Shown: in pieces, positions 17,151 to 26,139 of the stretch | How positions within the stretch are numbered: the first letter of the stretch is position 1 | Layout of the letters: each line of letters opens with the position of its first letter | Assembly: GCA_910586715.1 (NCBI GenBank) | Contig: CAJUJG010000001.1 | Location: forward strand, 18,463 to 56,940 | Direction of reading: 5' to 3' | Length of the DNA stretch: 38,478 nt | From: an uncultured Lachnospiraceae bacterium | Lineage (GTDB): Bacteria > Bacillota > Clostridia > Lachnospirales > Lachnospiraceae | Program-made: the position numbers and the translations under genes | Notes under the pieces: generated by a model | Told to the model about the DNA's origin: nothing | Database searches by the model: none | Seen by the model: only the letters and a program-made list of their open reading frames with translations

Positions 17151-17708
17151 ATGGATGAAATCAGCGAACTGAAGAGGCAGGCAGAGGATGGATCCGGTGT
17201 GTCCGACGAACATGACGCACAAAAGGGAAAGTATATGACTTTCAAATCCGGGAATGAATATTTTGGACTGAAAATCCAGTATGTAAATGAAATTATTCAA
17301 TTTCAGTCGATAACGGCTATTCCGGAGACAGAGGATTATATCAAAGGCTTAATTAACCTCAGAGGAAAGATTATACCTGTCATCGATGTCAGACTTCGTT
17401 TTCGGCAGGCCCCTTTTGAATACGATGACAGAACCTGTATCATTGTCATTGACGTGAAGTCGACAGTGGTTGGTCTGATTGTAGAGAAGATTGCCGAAGT
17501 AGTGGAAATCAGAGAAGAAAATATTTTGCCGCCGCCAAGCATCGGACGTGGGGATAAGGTACAGAACAAGTATGTGTACGGTATCGGTAAGGTTGGCGAT
17601 TCCGTGAAGCTTTTGCTGGATCCGGATAAGCTCTTAAACGATGAAGACATGTCTGTACTGGAACAGACGGGCGAAATAAATAATAGCGAAGAAGTCGATG
17701 ATAAGTGA
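17151..17708 (+). CDS. cheW: CheW coupling protein
   Basis: 185 residues. After a hydrophilic N-terminal tail of ~25 residues the CheW fold begins with KYMTFKSGNEYFGLKI, followed by VNEIIQ, IPETEDYIKGLINLRGKIIPVIDVR and the second subdomain ending near residue 165. LINLRGKIIPVIDV is the classic CheW segment. It bridges CheA and MCPs in receptor arrays. The start is ATG 17151 behind GAAAGGAAG. The MCP gene follows in close coupling: its ribosome site overlaps the cheW stop codon. Confidence 0.95.
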   Translation: MDEISELKRQAEDGSGVSDEHDAQKGKYMTFKSGNEYFGLKIQYVNEIIQFQSITAIPETEDYIKGLINLRGKIIPVIDVRLRFRQAPFEYDDRTCIIVIDVKSTVVGLIVEKIAEVVEIREENILPPPSIGRGDKVQNKYVYGIGKVGDSVKLLLDPDKLLNDEDMSVLEQTGEINNSEEVDDK

Positions 17709-17724
17709 AAGGAGAATAACTGAC

Positions 17725-19197
17725 ATGAGAAACTTAAAGATGAGAACGAAATTAATCTTGGGATTTTGTATCCCTGTTATACTTACCATTGTCACAGTGG
17801 CAATAAGTATATTTATAACCTCTCAGGTAATTAACAATATCAGTGATATGAACCATGAGAGCGCGGCAGCATTGAATGCGGAGCTTGAAAGCGTTGCAGG
17901 ATTAGATGACGCGGAAACCGCAAAGTTGATGGATATTGTAAATTCGGGAACGGAAGAAAGACTGGATCGCATGCACACTGGCATTAATGTCTCTAACGCG
18001 ATCAGTATTGGACTCTTGACAATTTCCGTTATTTGTACGGTTGTTATAGCGCTTAGCCTGATTAAGGCGATTGTAAAGTCCGTGAATCAGTTATCCGATG
18101 CGGCAAGAGAGATTGCACAGGGTCATGTCGATATTGAGATGGTAAAATTCAACAATGACGAGTTTGGCGATTTGGTTGACGAGTATACAAAGGTAATTGA
18201 AAATATTAAATATCAGGCACGTGTGGCAGAAGAAGTTTCCAACGGAAATCTTACGGTAGATGTAAAGCCCAGTTCTTCAGGAGATCTTCTTGGCAACTCT
18301 TTGAAGAAGCTTGTGGATGATAACCGTAACACGCTTGGCAATATCAACGATGCAGGTCATCAGGTTACGGTTGGCGCTTCCCAGGTGGCAAGTGCGAGCC
18401 AGTCTTTGGCACAGGGCACAACGGAGCAGGCGAGCGCAATCGAGCAGATTACCGCTTCCATTGATGAAATTGCAGACAAGACAAAGCAGAATGCGGAGCA
18501 GGCAAATTCTGCAGCAGATTTGGTAAAGACGGCGATTGATGACGTTAAGCAGGGTAACGAACAGATGCAGGATATGATGATGGCAATGCAGGATATTAAT
18601 AAGTCATCTGAGAGTATTTCCAAGATTATCAAGACGATTGATGATATTGCGTTCCAAACAAACATTCTTGCATTGAACGCGGCTGTAGAGGCTGCAAGAG
18701 CCGGTGAGGCAGGTAAGGGATTCGCAGTTGTGGCAGAAGAGGTTCGAGGTTTGGCGGCAAAGAGTGCGGCGGCAGCTTCGGAAACAGCAGAGTTGATCGA
18801 AGATTCAATCAGCAAGGTTAGTCAGGGTTCTAAGATTGCGGATGAAACGGCAAAGGCGCTCGGAGTGATTACTGAGGCGGTTCAGCAGAGTGAAGTACTG
18901 ATTAACAGCATTGCACAGACGTCGAATTATCAGGCAACGGCAGTTGCACAGATTGAGCAGGCGATTACACAGGTTTCTCAGGTTGTTCAGACAAACTCTG
19001 CAACCAGTCAGCAGTGTGCTGCTGCGAGTGAGGAGCTTTCAAATCAGGCATCAAGAATGCGGGATATGCTTTCCATTTACAATCTTGGCAGCCAGTATAC
19101 GGCTTCCAGCTCAAGTTCAGGTTCTTATTCATCTTCAGCTTCATCGAATGCAAACGAGCAGATTATTTCGCTCGGCGATGGTTTTGGCAAATATTAA
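17725..19197 (+). CDS. Methyl-accepting chemotaxis protein
   Basis: About 490 residues. TM1 is at 10-31 and TM2 at 93-113, leaving only ~60 residues outside the cell, too few for a usual four-helix or Cache sensor. A HAMP domain (~114-165) is followed by the long cytoplasmic coiled coil with hairpin tip FQTNILALNAAVEAARAGE and the signalling segment around GFAVVAEEVRGLA. The C-terminus is a Ser-rich tail without a CheR-docking pentapeptide. The start is ATG 17725, 10 bases after AAAGGAG; ATG 17698 overlaps cheW and lacks a site. It is the last gene before a strong terminator. Confidence 0.95.
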   Translation: MRNLKMRTKLILGFCIPVILTIVTVAISIFITSQVINNISDMNHESAAALNAELESVAGLDDAETAKLMDIVNSGTEERLDRMHTGINVSNAISIGLLTISVICTVVIALSLIKAIVKSVNQLSDAAREIAQGHVDIEMVKFNNDEFGDLVDEYTKVIENIKYQARVAEEVSNGNLTVDVKPSSSGDLLGNSLKKLVDDNRNTLGNINDAGHQVTVGASQVASASQSLAQGTTEQASAIEQITASIDEIADKTKQNAEQANSAADLVKTAIDDVKQGNEQMQDMMMAMQDINKSSESISKIIKTIDDIAFQTNILALNAAVEAARAGEAGKGFAVVAEEVRGLAAKSAAAASETAELIEDSISKVSQGSKIADETAKALGVITEAVQQSEVLINSIAQTSNYQATAVAQIEQAITQVSQVVQTNSATSQQCAAASEELSNQASRMRDMLSIYNLGSQYTASSSSSGSYSSSASSNANEQIISLGDGFGKY

Positions 19198-19212
19198 ATA
19201 GAAAAATAGTTG

Positions 19213-19251
19213 AAAACAGCCGTGTGTGGAGTATGCACACGGCTGTTTTTT
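19213..19251 (+). terminator. Intrinsic terminator of the chemosensory operon
   Basis: AAAACAGCCGTGTG (19213-19226) pairs perfectly with CACACGGCTGTTTT (19236-19249), 14 pairs over a 9-base loop, with a T-run at the end. It lies 16 bases after the MCP stop codon. Confidence 0.92.
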
Positions 19252-19277
19252 GTGCTGTTTTAGGCGATTTTGACTTC

Positions 19278-19306
19278 TTGTGCTGACAGGTAAGATATGG
19301 TATAAT
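19278..19306 (+). promoter_or_regulatory. Promoter of the first hybrid kinase gene
   Basis: TTGTGC (19278-19283), 17 bases, then a perfect TATAAT (19301-19306) with the extended -10 TGG just before it. It follows the MCP terminator and lies 62 bases before the start at 19368. Confidence 0.65.
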
Positions 19307-19367
19307 ATAATATCCAAAAAAATTGCAATATAAATGAGCGAAAGGCGAGATAGGAGAAGATACAGGA

Positions 19368-21437
19368 ATGCAGCAGATGGCAAGTTATGTACAGGAAATT
19401 ATTGACGTGCTTGGTGAAATGGATTTTGCGATTTATGAGGTTAATCTTCAGAGTGGATATGCGACGATAATACGTGCCACGGAATTAATTAAAAAGGGGA
19501 CGGAGAAGTGCGGTTTTTTATGGGAAGATTTATTTAAAAAAGGGCTTGGCTATATTGTCCTTGAGTATCGGGAAGGTTTTCGGGAACGGTTTTCTTTGGA
19601 GTCAATGCGTCAGGCTTGGGAAAGTGGGGAAGAAAAAAGAACGTTTGTATGTCAGGTATTGCTTCACGGTGCGTGGCGTTATATTGCCGTATCCGCTTTT
19701 TTTAAGGAGAGTAAGAGCCGGGGACCGTATGCGGTCCTGACATTTCAGGATATTGATGAGCGGACCAAAAATGACATGGAGCATGTTCAGAATGACCAGC
19801 GCATGGTTTCGATTATCAGTAGTTTGAGCAGCATGTTTTTTGCGGCGTATTATATAGATTTAGAGAATGACACGTTTCGGCCTGTGACGCAGGAGGAGGC
19901 GGTCGGTACTATTTTGGGAGATGAGAGAAATTTTACGCAGGCGATTCACCTGTTCGCTGAAAGTTTTATTTGTCCGCAGGACCGTGAAGAATATCTTCGC
20001 TGCCTCGACAGAACGTATTTAATGCATACGCTGAACGAAGAACATACATTTGTTGCAACGGAATACCGGAAACTGCCGGACAAACATAATCAAAGAAAAT
20101 GGATTCGTGCAACGGTCGTGCTTGCGGAAACGTCATCGGATGGCACGCCGCGCGGTGCGGTGTATGTGGCGCAGGATATTACGGAAAGCAGGCTGCGGGA
20201 GGAGAAGGAGCAGCAGGCGCTGCGGGAAGCGTGTGAGGCGGCAAACCATGCTAATGAGGCGAAAAGTGAGTTTATGTCACGCATGAGCCATGATATCAGG
20301 ACTCCGATGAATGCGATTATCGGCATGACGGAGATTGCAGGGCGGTATTTGGATGACCGTGAGCGTGTGACGGACTGTTTGGAGAAAATTAAGGTTTCAA
20401 GCAGGCATCTGCTGTCGCTTATCAATGAAGTGCTTGATATGAGTAAGATTGAATCAGGAAAGATTGAGCTGGCGGAGGAGGAGTTTTCTCTATCTGAGCT
20501 GATTGATAATCTTGTGACAATGATACGTCCTTCCGTGCAGCAAAAGAACCATACGCTTCAGGTGCAGATTGCGGATATGGAGCATCCGCGTGTAGTTGGA
20601 GATCCGGTCAGGCTTCAGCAGATTTTTATGAATATTTTGGGGAATTCGGTGAAATATACGCCGGAAGGCGGGACACTTTCGGTCGAAGTTCGGGAAAATA
20701 CGTCCGCCATGCGCGGATATGGCTCATATGTGTTTGTCTTTGCTGATAATGGTATCGGAATGAGCGAGGAATTTCTGGCGAAGCTGTTTGAGCCGTTTAG
20801 CCGCGAGGAGGACTCGCGTGTGAGCAAAATTGAGGGCACCGGACTGGGAATGGCGATTGCAAGAAATATTGCGCGCAAGATGAGCGGAGATATTCTCGTG
20901 GAGAGTACAGAGGGCGAGGGATCGCGTTTTACGGTAGAACTGTCGCTGAAAATTGTCGATGCGCCAAAACAGGAAGCAGCTGCAGCATCGGAAAAGAAAG
21001 TACAAAAGGAAGTACAGTCGCTCAGTAAAGACACACTGGCAAAGAAAAGGCTGCTTTTGGTGGAAGACAATGAGCTCAACAGAGAAATTGCCGAGGAGAT
21101 TATTTCACAGACGGGTGTGCGAGTGGAGAGTGCGGAGAACGGCAGGGAAGCCTTGGAGCGGTTTGGGCGGATGCCTGAAAACTATTATGATATGATTTTT
21201 ATGGATATTCAGATGCCAGTGATGAACGGATATGAGACGACGCAGGCAATTCGGAATCTTTCGCGTGCGGATGCCGTCCGCATTCCGATTATTGCCATGA
21301 CGGCGAATGCTTTTACGGAAGATGTTCGCAGGAGCAGGGAGGCGGGCATGAATGAGCATCTTACAAAACCGTTGGATATTGGGGAGCTTATGAAGTGCCT
21401 GGAGAAATGGCTTGGGGGAAATGAGTTTGTCGGTTAA
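19368..21437 (+). CDS. Soluble hybrid histidine kinase with C-terminal receiver
   Basis: 689 residues, no membrane segments. The N-terminal ~270 residues look like two PAS-type sensor modules, the second ending in VYVAQDITESRLREE. HisKA has SHDIRTPMNAIIG with His308; the HATPase has GNSVKYTPEGG, DNGIGM and GTGLGMAI. After a short linker, a receiver (~565-689) has VEDNELN, phospho-acceptor Asp613 in MDIQMPVMNG, and LTKPL. No Hpt or output domain is attached, so the phosphate must pass to another protein, such as the Hpt encoded at 26140. The start is ATG 19368; ATG 19377 is possible. Its end overlaps the next gene. Confidence 0.92.
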   Translation: MQQMASYVQEIIDVLGEMDFAIYEVNLQSGYATIIRATELIKKGTEKCGFLWEDLFKKGLGYIVLEYREGFRERFSLESMRQAWESGEEKRTFVCQVLLHGAWRYIAVSAFFKESKSRGPYAVLTFQDIDERTKNDMEHVQNDQRMVSIISSLSSMFFAAYYIDLENDTFRPVTQEEAVGTILGDERNFTQAIHLFAESFICPQDREEYLRCLDRTYLMHTLNEEHTFVATEYRKLPDKHNQRKWIRATVVLAETSSDGTPRGAVYVAQDITESRLREEKEQQALREACEAANHANEAKSEFMSRMSHDIRTPMNAIIGMTEIAGRYLDDRERVTDCLEKIKVSSRHLLSLINEVLDMSKIESGKIELAEEEFSLSELIDNLVTMIRPSVQQKNHTLQVQIADMEHPRVVGDPVRLQQIFMNILGNSVKYTPEGGTLSVEVRENTSAMRGYGSYVFVFADNGIGMSEEFLAKLFEPFSREEDSRVSKIEGTGLGMAIARNIARKMSGDILVESTEGEGSRFTVELSLKIVDAPKQEAAAASEKKVQKEVQSLSKDTLAKKRLLLVEDNELNREIAEEIISQTGVRVESAENGREALERFGRMPENYYDMIFMDIQMPVMNGYETTQAIRNLSRADAVRIPIIAMTANAFTEDVRRSREAGMNEHLTKPLDIGELMKCLEKWLGGNEFVG

Positions 21438-22992
21438 AAGAAACTATTATATTATAGCAATTATGGCACTCGCGGTTTTTAGCAGAGCCGTGCTGATTAC
21501 CAAATGCCCCGGCGGGATTCATGCAGATGAAGCATTTTCGGGATATGAGGCATGGTCTCTGCTTCATTATGGAATAGATTCAGCGGGATATTCCAATCCT
21601 GTATACTTAACTGTATGGGGCGGCGGCATGAGTGTACTGAATTCAATACTTATGATACCCGGTATCGCATTGTTTGGATTAAATTCGGTTACGGTAAAAA
21701 TACCGGCTATGGTTATGGGTGTAATATCTGTTTTCGTTTTTTACCTGTTGCTGAAAGAGATTGCGGATATAAAAATGGCATTGTGGGGAAGTTTTCTTTT
21801 GGCAATCAGCCCGTGGCATATTATGATTAGCCGATATGGTATGGACGCGAACCTGTGTCCGGCGTTTGTGTTGATTGCAATGTACCTGACTGTGCTTGGC
21901 ATTAAAGATAACCGCAACCTGAAATGGGCTGCTGTTTCATGGGGCATTGCGCTGTATTCCTATGTTGTGTTATGGATTTTTGAACCGATTTTTTTGCTGC
22001 TACTTTTCTTATACTGTATGAAATATCATAAGATAAAGGATTACAAACAAGTTTTGCCTGCTGTTGTTATTTTGGCATTATTTGCAGCGCCGCTGCTTTT
22101 GTTTATCGGGGTTAACATGGGAATCATTCCGGAAATAAAAACAGATATTCTCTCAATTCCCGTACTTCCGGGATTTCGATCGGGTGAGCTTGGAATCGGC
22201 GGCTATATATTGAATATTAAGCGTCTTGTGAAGTGTTTTGTGCTGCAAAATGACGGATATATGTGGAATAGTGTTCCGCTGTTTGGTGTGTATTATATTT
22301 TTTCCACACCGATTTCCGCAGTTGGTTTGGCGGTGGTTATAAAGAGGGCTGTAATCAATTTTAAGAAGAAATGTTTTGGATATGAGGCATGTTTGCTGAT
22401 ATGGTTAATCGCAGCAATAATTATGGCATTTACGCAGACTACAGGAACTAATTTGACAAGAATTAATCCAATTAATCCGGCAATGTTTATTTTGGTTGTG
22501 GTCGGGATTCAATGGCTGCTGAAAAAAATCAGATACCGAAAGACGGAATTTGCGATAGCAGGAATTTATATGACAGGATTTGCCTGTTTTATGTTTTACT
22601 ATTTTACCGGTTATAGTGATGCGGTTGCAAAAATGCAGTTGGCGGGGGCAAAAGAAGCATTGGAGTATGCAAAAGCACAGTATGAAACCGGCGCTTATGG
22701 AAGCGAAATTTATATATCAGGTCCGCTTCGGCATTCACAGGTGCTTTTTTATACACAGTTTCCGACAGAAGACTATATACAATCGGTGGAACAAACGGTT
22801 TTATCAAATGGTACATATCATGTAAAACAGTTTGGAGAATATGTATGGGAAACGCCTCAGGAATATGGAGGGATTCGTGTAATGCCAGTGGATGAAACAA
22901 AAACATTTATTAGTTCCGTGGAGGAATATACAGTTGAGCTTTTTGACAGTTATGCGGTTGCAATACCTTGCAGACTGGCTGACGGGGACTGA
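21421..22992 (+). CDS. GT39/ArnT-like membrane glycosyltransferase
   Basis: About 523 residues with ten or more membrane helices. The first outer loop carries HADEAFSGYEA with Asp36-Glu37, the acidic pair typical of PMT/ArnT (GT39) enzymes that use polyprenyl-phosphate sugars. SPWHIMISRYGMD follows, also common in this family. A ~100-residue soluble tail ends the protein. The start is ATG 21421 or TTG 21412; the latter has GGAG at a better distance. Either overlaps the hybrid kinase gene by 17-26 bases, suggesting coupled translation. Finding a glycosyltransferase between two kinase genes is unusual; it looks more A/T-rich than they are. Confidence 0.82.
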   Translation: MSLSVKRNYYIIAIMALAVFSRAVLITKCPGGIHADEAFSGYEAWSLLHYGIDSAGYSNPVYLTVWGGGMSVLNSILMIPGIALFGLNSVTVKIPAMVMGVISVFVFYLLLKEIADIKMALWGSFLLAISPWHIMISRYGMDANLCPAFVLIAMYLTVLGIKDNRNLKWAAVSWGIALYSYVVLWIFEPIFLLLLFLYCMKYHKIKDYKQVLPAVVILALFAAPLLLFIGVNMGIIPEIKTDILSIPVLPGFRSGELGIGGYILNIKRLVKCFVLQNDGYMWNSVPLFGVYYIFSTPISAVGLAVVIKRAVINFKKKCFGYEACLLIWLIAAIIMAFTQTTGTNLTRINPINPAMFILVVVGIQWLLKKIRYRKTEFAIAGIYMTGFACFMFYYFTGYSDAVAKMQLAGAKEALEYAKAQYETGAYGSEIYISGPLRHSQVLFYTQFPTEDYIQSVEQTVLSNGTYHVKQFGEYVWETPQEYGGIRVMPVDETKTFISSVEEYTVELFDSYAVAIPCRLADGD

Positions 22993-23027
22993 CGGAAATA
23001 CGAAGAAAAGATAGGAGGCAATCCAGC

Positions 23028-25121
23028 ATGAATTATATGAATAACAAAGAAGAAACACTGTTGCAGCTTGACGAAGAGACGATACCCATTGTGAAGCGGA
23101 TATCGGATCGGATGCCGGGTGGTTTCTTTATTTATCATGCAGATGGAGACGAAGAGCTGATTTTTACCAACAATGCGCTGCTGCGCATCTTCGGCTGCGA
23201 GACATTGGAGGAATTTAAGGAGCTGACGGGGTATACATTTCGCGGAATGGTTCATCCGGAGGATCTTGATGCGGTGGAGAAAAGCATTGCAAATCAGATT
23301 GTGAACAGCCGTTATGATTTGGACTATGTGGAGTACCGCATTTTGAAAAAAGACGGAAGTGTCCGTTGGGTGGAGGATTATGGGCACTTTGTACATACAC
23401 AGCTTTACGGTGATATTTTTTACGTATTTATTGACGACGCAACGGAGCGTATGAAAACGCGGATGGAACATCTTGAGACAGTGAATAATGAGCTGGGTGA
23501 GGTCTATGCGCGCGAACTGCAGTACCGGAAGGCGATTTTACATGATGCCCTTTTATTTTTTGAGGTGAATTTGACCAAAGACGTCCTGATAACAAAAACG
23601 CTATTAAATATAGACGGCGTACAGGAGGATGATCTGTACGGATTATCAGAGACAGAGCAGATAAAAACATATTCCGATTATGTAAAAGGTAAGGAAGCAA
23701 GTATTGATTTCAACAGTATTACCGGATACCGGCAGTTTTTTGATGCAAAGCGCCTGATTGAGTGCTGTGAACAAGGTGAGATTGAGCAGACGCATGATGT
23801 TTGGATGGCGGATGCCTTGGGAAGAAAGCGGCTTTGCCATTATGTATTTTTGCTTGGAAAAAATAAGTTTACGGGAGATATTGTGGCGCTTGTTGTTGCA
23901 AAGGATATTACGGAGCAGATGGAACGCCAAAAATTGCTGCAATCCGCCCTGCGGCAGGCACAGGCGGCAAATATTGCAAGAGATACGTTTCTTGTTAATA
24001 TGTCGCATGATATCCGAACACCGCTCAATGCCATTATCGGTTATACGGAGCTGTTAAAGAACCGAAAGTCTGATCCTGAGAAGATAGATGCGTACTTAGA
24101 TAAAATCCGTGTTTCAAGTGAGCAGCTTTTGTCGATTTTAAATGAGTCGCTTGAGGTTACCCGAATGGAGTCGGGCAGGGTAAATCTGATAGAGAGCGAG
24201 TGTGATTTGGGAGAACTGTTTGTGGAGATTAAAAAGTCGGTGCTTCCAATCATGAAGAAAAAGTCCATCCGCTTTTGCATTGACAGCACAGGCGTCGAAC
24301 ATTTTGCAGTGATTGCGGATTTTATCCGTATTAAGGAAATTTTAATGCAGCTTCTTGATAATGCCGCAAAGTATATGAATCCGGACGGTACGATTAAGCT
24401 GACGATTGTTGAGACCGAGATTGATATGAAAGGATATAAGAAATACCGTTTTATTGTTGAGGACAATGGTATCGGTATTTCGGAAAAGTTTCAAGAGCAG
24501 TTATTTGATCCGTTTAAGCGGGAGAACAATACGACGCACAGCGGTGTGCTGGGAATTGGTTTGGGACTGACGGTTGTCAAGAACTTTGTAGAGATGATGG
24601 AGGGAGATATTGCGGTTGAAAGCGAGCTTGGGAAGGGCAGTAAGTTTACGGTCAGCCTGCTGCTAAAGCTTCAGGAGACAGGCGAAAAAGCACAAATCCA
24701 GGCGGCTGATGTTGTGCGTAAACATAAGAATTCCCAAAACAGGCGCCTGCTTGTCGTGGAGGACAACGAGATTAACTGTGAAATTGTGGAGGAGCTTTTA
24801 AAAGATAAAGGATATTTGGTGGAAACGGCGGCAAACGGCAGAATTGCACTGGAAACGGTTGAGAATGCAAAGGACGATTACTTTGCGGCGATTTTGATGG
24901 ATATTCAGATGCCCGAGATGGACGGCTACGAGGCGACAAGGGCGATTCGTAAACTGGAAAATCCGGCGCTTGCGCAAATTCCGATTATTGCGCTTTCAGC
25001 GAATGCGTTTGCGGAGGATTATCAGAAATCAATTGATGCGGGAATGGTTGCGCATTTTCCAAAGCCGATTAACATCGATGCGCTGCACGATTTAATCAGT
25101 CATACTTTGGATGGTAAATAA
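23028..25121 (+). CDS. Soluble PAS hybrid histidine kinase with C-terminal receiver
   Basis: 697 residues without membrane segments. A PAS domain with a PAC-like end covers ~20-145 (HADGDEELIFTNNALLRIFG, then KDGSVRWVEDYG). A second sensor-like module covers ~165-300. HisKA has SHDIRTPLNAIIG with His327; the HATPase has LDNAAKYMNPDG, DNGIGI and GIGLGLTVV. The receiver (~570-697) has VEDNEIN, Asp625 in MDIQMPEMDG and PKPIN. It resembles the kinase at 19368 in layout, so the two may be paralogs with different inputs. AGGAGG sits 9 bases before the start. The hemerythrin gene follows after 17 bases. Confidence 0.92.
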   Translation: MNYMNNKEETLLQLDEETIPIVKRISDRMPGGFFIYHADGDEELIFTNNALLRIFGCETLEEFKELTGYTFRGMVHPEDLDAVEKSIANQIVNSRYDLDYVEYRILKKDGSVRWVEDYGHFVHTQLYGDIFYVFIDDATERMKTRMEHLETVNNELGEVYARELQYRKAILHDALLFFEVNLTKDVLITKTLLNIDGVQEDDLYGLSETEQIKTYSDYVKGKEASIDFNSITGYRQFFDAKRLIECCEQGEIEQTHDVWMADALGRKRLCHYVFLLGKNKFTGDIVALVVAKDITEQMERQKLLQSALRQAQAANIARDTFLVNMSHDIRTPLNAIIGYTELLKNRKSDPEKIDAYLDKIRVSSEQLLSILNESLEVTRMESGRVNLIESECDLGELFVEIKKSVLPIMKKKSIRFCIDSTGVEHFAVIADFIRIKEILMQLLDNAAKYMNPDGTIKLTIVETEIDMKGYKKYRFIVEDNGIGISEKFQEQLFDPFKRENNTTHSGVLGIGLGLTVVKNFVEMMEGDIAVESELGKGSKFTVSLLLKLQETGEKAQIQAADVVRKHKNSQNRRLLVVEDNEINCEIVEELLKDKGYLVETAANGRIALETVENAKDDYFAAILMDIQMPEMDGYEATRAIRKLENPALAQIPIIALSANAFAEDYQKSIDAGMVAHFPKPINIDALHDLISHTLDGK

Positions 25122-25138
25122 AGGAGGAAGAAGGACAG

Positions 25139-26020
25139 ATGAACAGTGTGCAGTGGAACGACCGGTTTAATATCGGCGTGGAAGTTGTGGACAAGGCGCA
25201 TCGGCGGCTCTTTTCAATTGTTGGAAAAATGATTGCGCTCAATGAGGACGAACAGAAACGCGAGCACGCGTGTCGGGAGACGATTAAGTATTTTAAGAGC
25301 TATACGGTGAAGCACTTTGCAGAGGAAGAGGGGTATATGCGCTCCATCGACTATGACAAGTATGAAGAACATAAGCGCCTGCATAATGATTTGCGGGACA
25401 AGACGATTCCTGCTTTGGAGGAAGAGCTGGAGGAGCAGGGGTATTCGGAGGAAGCGGTGCAGCATTTTTTGGGTATATGCCTCGGATGGCTGACGGGGCA
25501 TATCATGATGGTTGACCGTGCAATTACGGGGAGGATTGATACCCGCTGGCATGTTAATCCCGTGCGGGAGGAGCTTTTTGCGCTGGAGGAGGCGATTGCC
25601 TGTGTCGTGAAGGAGATGCTGGGGATTACACCGCGGCTTGTCAGTGAGCACTACAATGGAGAAGATTTTGGAAAAGCGATTTTTATTCGTCTGACATACC
25701 GCGATGAGGCGAACATGCGTGTGCAGGTTTATATGGCGTTTGAGGAGCGGATGGTGCTTCAGACGTTTGGTGAGATGCTTGGGAAAAAGCTTTCGCGCGT
25801 GGATAAAACGGTGCTTTACGCAGTCAGTCAGCTTGCACAAATAATGGTAAGGCGCATTCACCGGAATTTTGAGCATTTAGGGGCATTTCGGCTGGAAAAA
25901 GAAAATATGCTTAGTTATGAGCTGCTGCTCAAAGAGTTCGACAGGGTGCCGCTTTGTTACAGCCTGCTGTACGATGGCTCCGGGAAGGGATATTTTGCGT
26001 TTTCCGCGTCAAAGCAGTGA
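25139..26020 (+). CDS. Bacteriohemerythrin fused to a CheX-like domain
   Basis: 293 residues, soluble. The N-terminal ~130 residues are a hemerythrin domain with all seven di-iron ligands: His21, His59, Glu63, His78, His82, His121 and Asp126, so it should bind oxygen. The C-terminal ~145 residues have the alternating pattern of a CheX/CheC-type phosphatase (MLGITPRLV, a beta segment, FGEMLGKKLSRVDKTVL), but the ELxNM catalytic segment reads QLAQIM, replacing both Glu and Asn by Gln. It may therefore bind a phospho-receiver without dephosphorylating it. The hemerythrin call is firm; the CheX call is by pattern. It lies directly after a hybrid kinase gene and probably shares its transcript. Confidence 0.85.
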   Translation: MNSVQWNDRFNIGVEVVDKAHRRLFSIVGKMIALNEDEQKREHACRETIKYFKSYTVKHFAEEEGYMRSIDYDKYEEHKRLHNDLRDKTIPALEEELEEQGYSEEAVQHFLGICLGWLTGHIMMVDRAITGRIDTRWHVNPVREELFALEEAIACVVKEMLGITPRLVSEHYNGEDFGKAIFIRLTYRDEANMRVQVYMAFEERMVLQTFGEMLGKKLSRVDKTVLYAVSQLAQIMVRRIHRNFEHLGAFRLEKENMLSYELLLKEFDRVPLCYSLLYDGSGKGYFAFSASKQ

Positions 26021-26052
26021 TTGATAATTTTTTTGACAATTGTGCTGTATGC

Positions 26053-26081
26053 TTGCAATACTAAAACGCATTCGATATAAT
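26053..26081 (+). promoter_or_regulatory. Promoter of the Hpt gene
   Basis: TTGCAA (26053-26058), 17 bases, and a perfect TATAAT (26076-26081), 58 bases before the Hpt start. It allows the Hpt to be made independently of the kinases. Confidence 0.75.
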
Positions 26082-26139
26082 ATAAGAAGTAATATACGGA
26101 AATGGTTATCATAGCAGAGTATATGGAAAGGAAAAGACA

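Noticed and set aside
19270..19275. TTGACT as the -35 for TATAAT at 19301
   Set aside because: The spacer would be 25 bases; TTGTGC at 19278 gives 17.
25214..25876. Long open frame on the minus strand inside the hemerythrin gene
   Set aside because: Shadow of a gene with all seven di-iron ligands; composition is His/Arg/Leu-rich as expected for an antisense frame.
26033..26038. Perfect TTGACA as the -35 of the Hpt promoter
   Set aside because: No acceptable -10 lies 16-18 bases downstream; TTGCAA at 26053 with TATAAT at 26076 fits much better.
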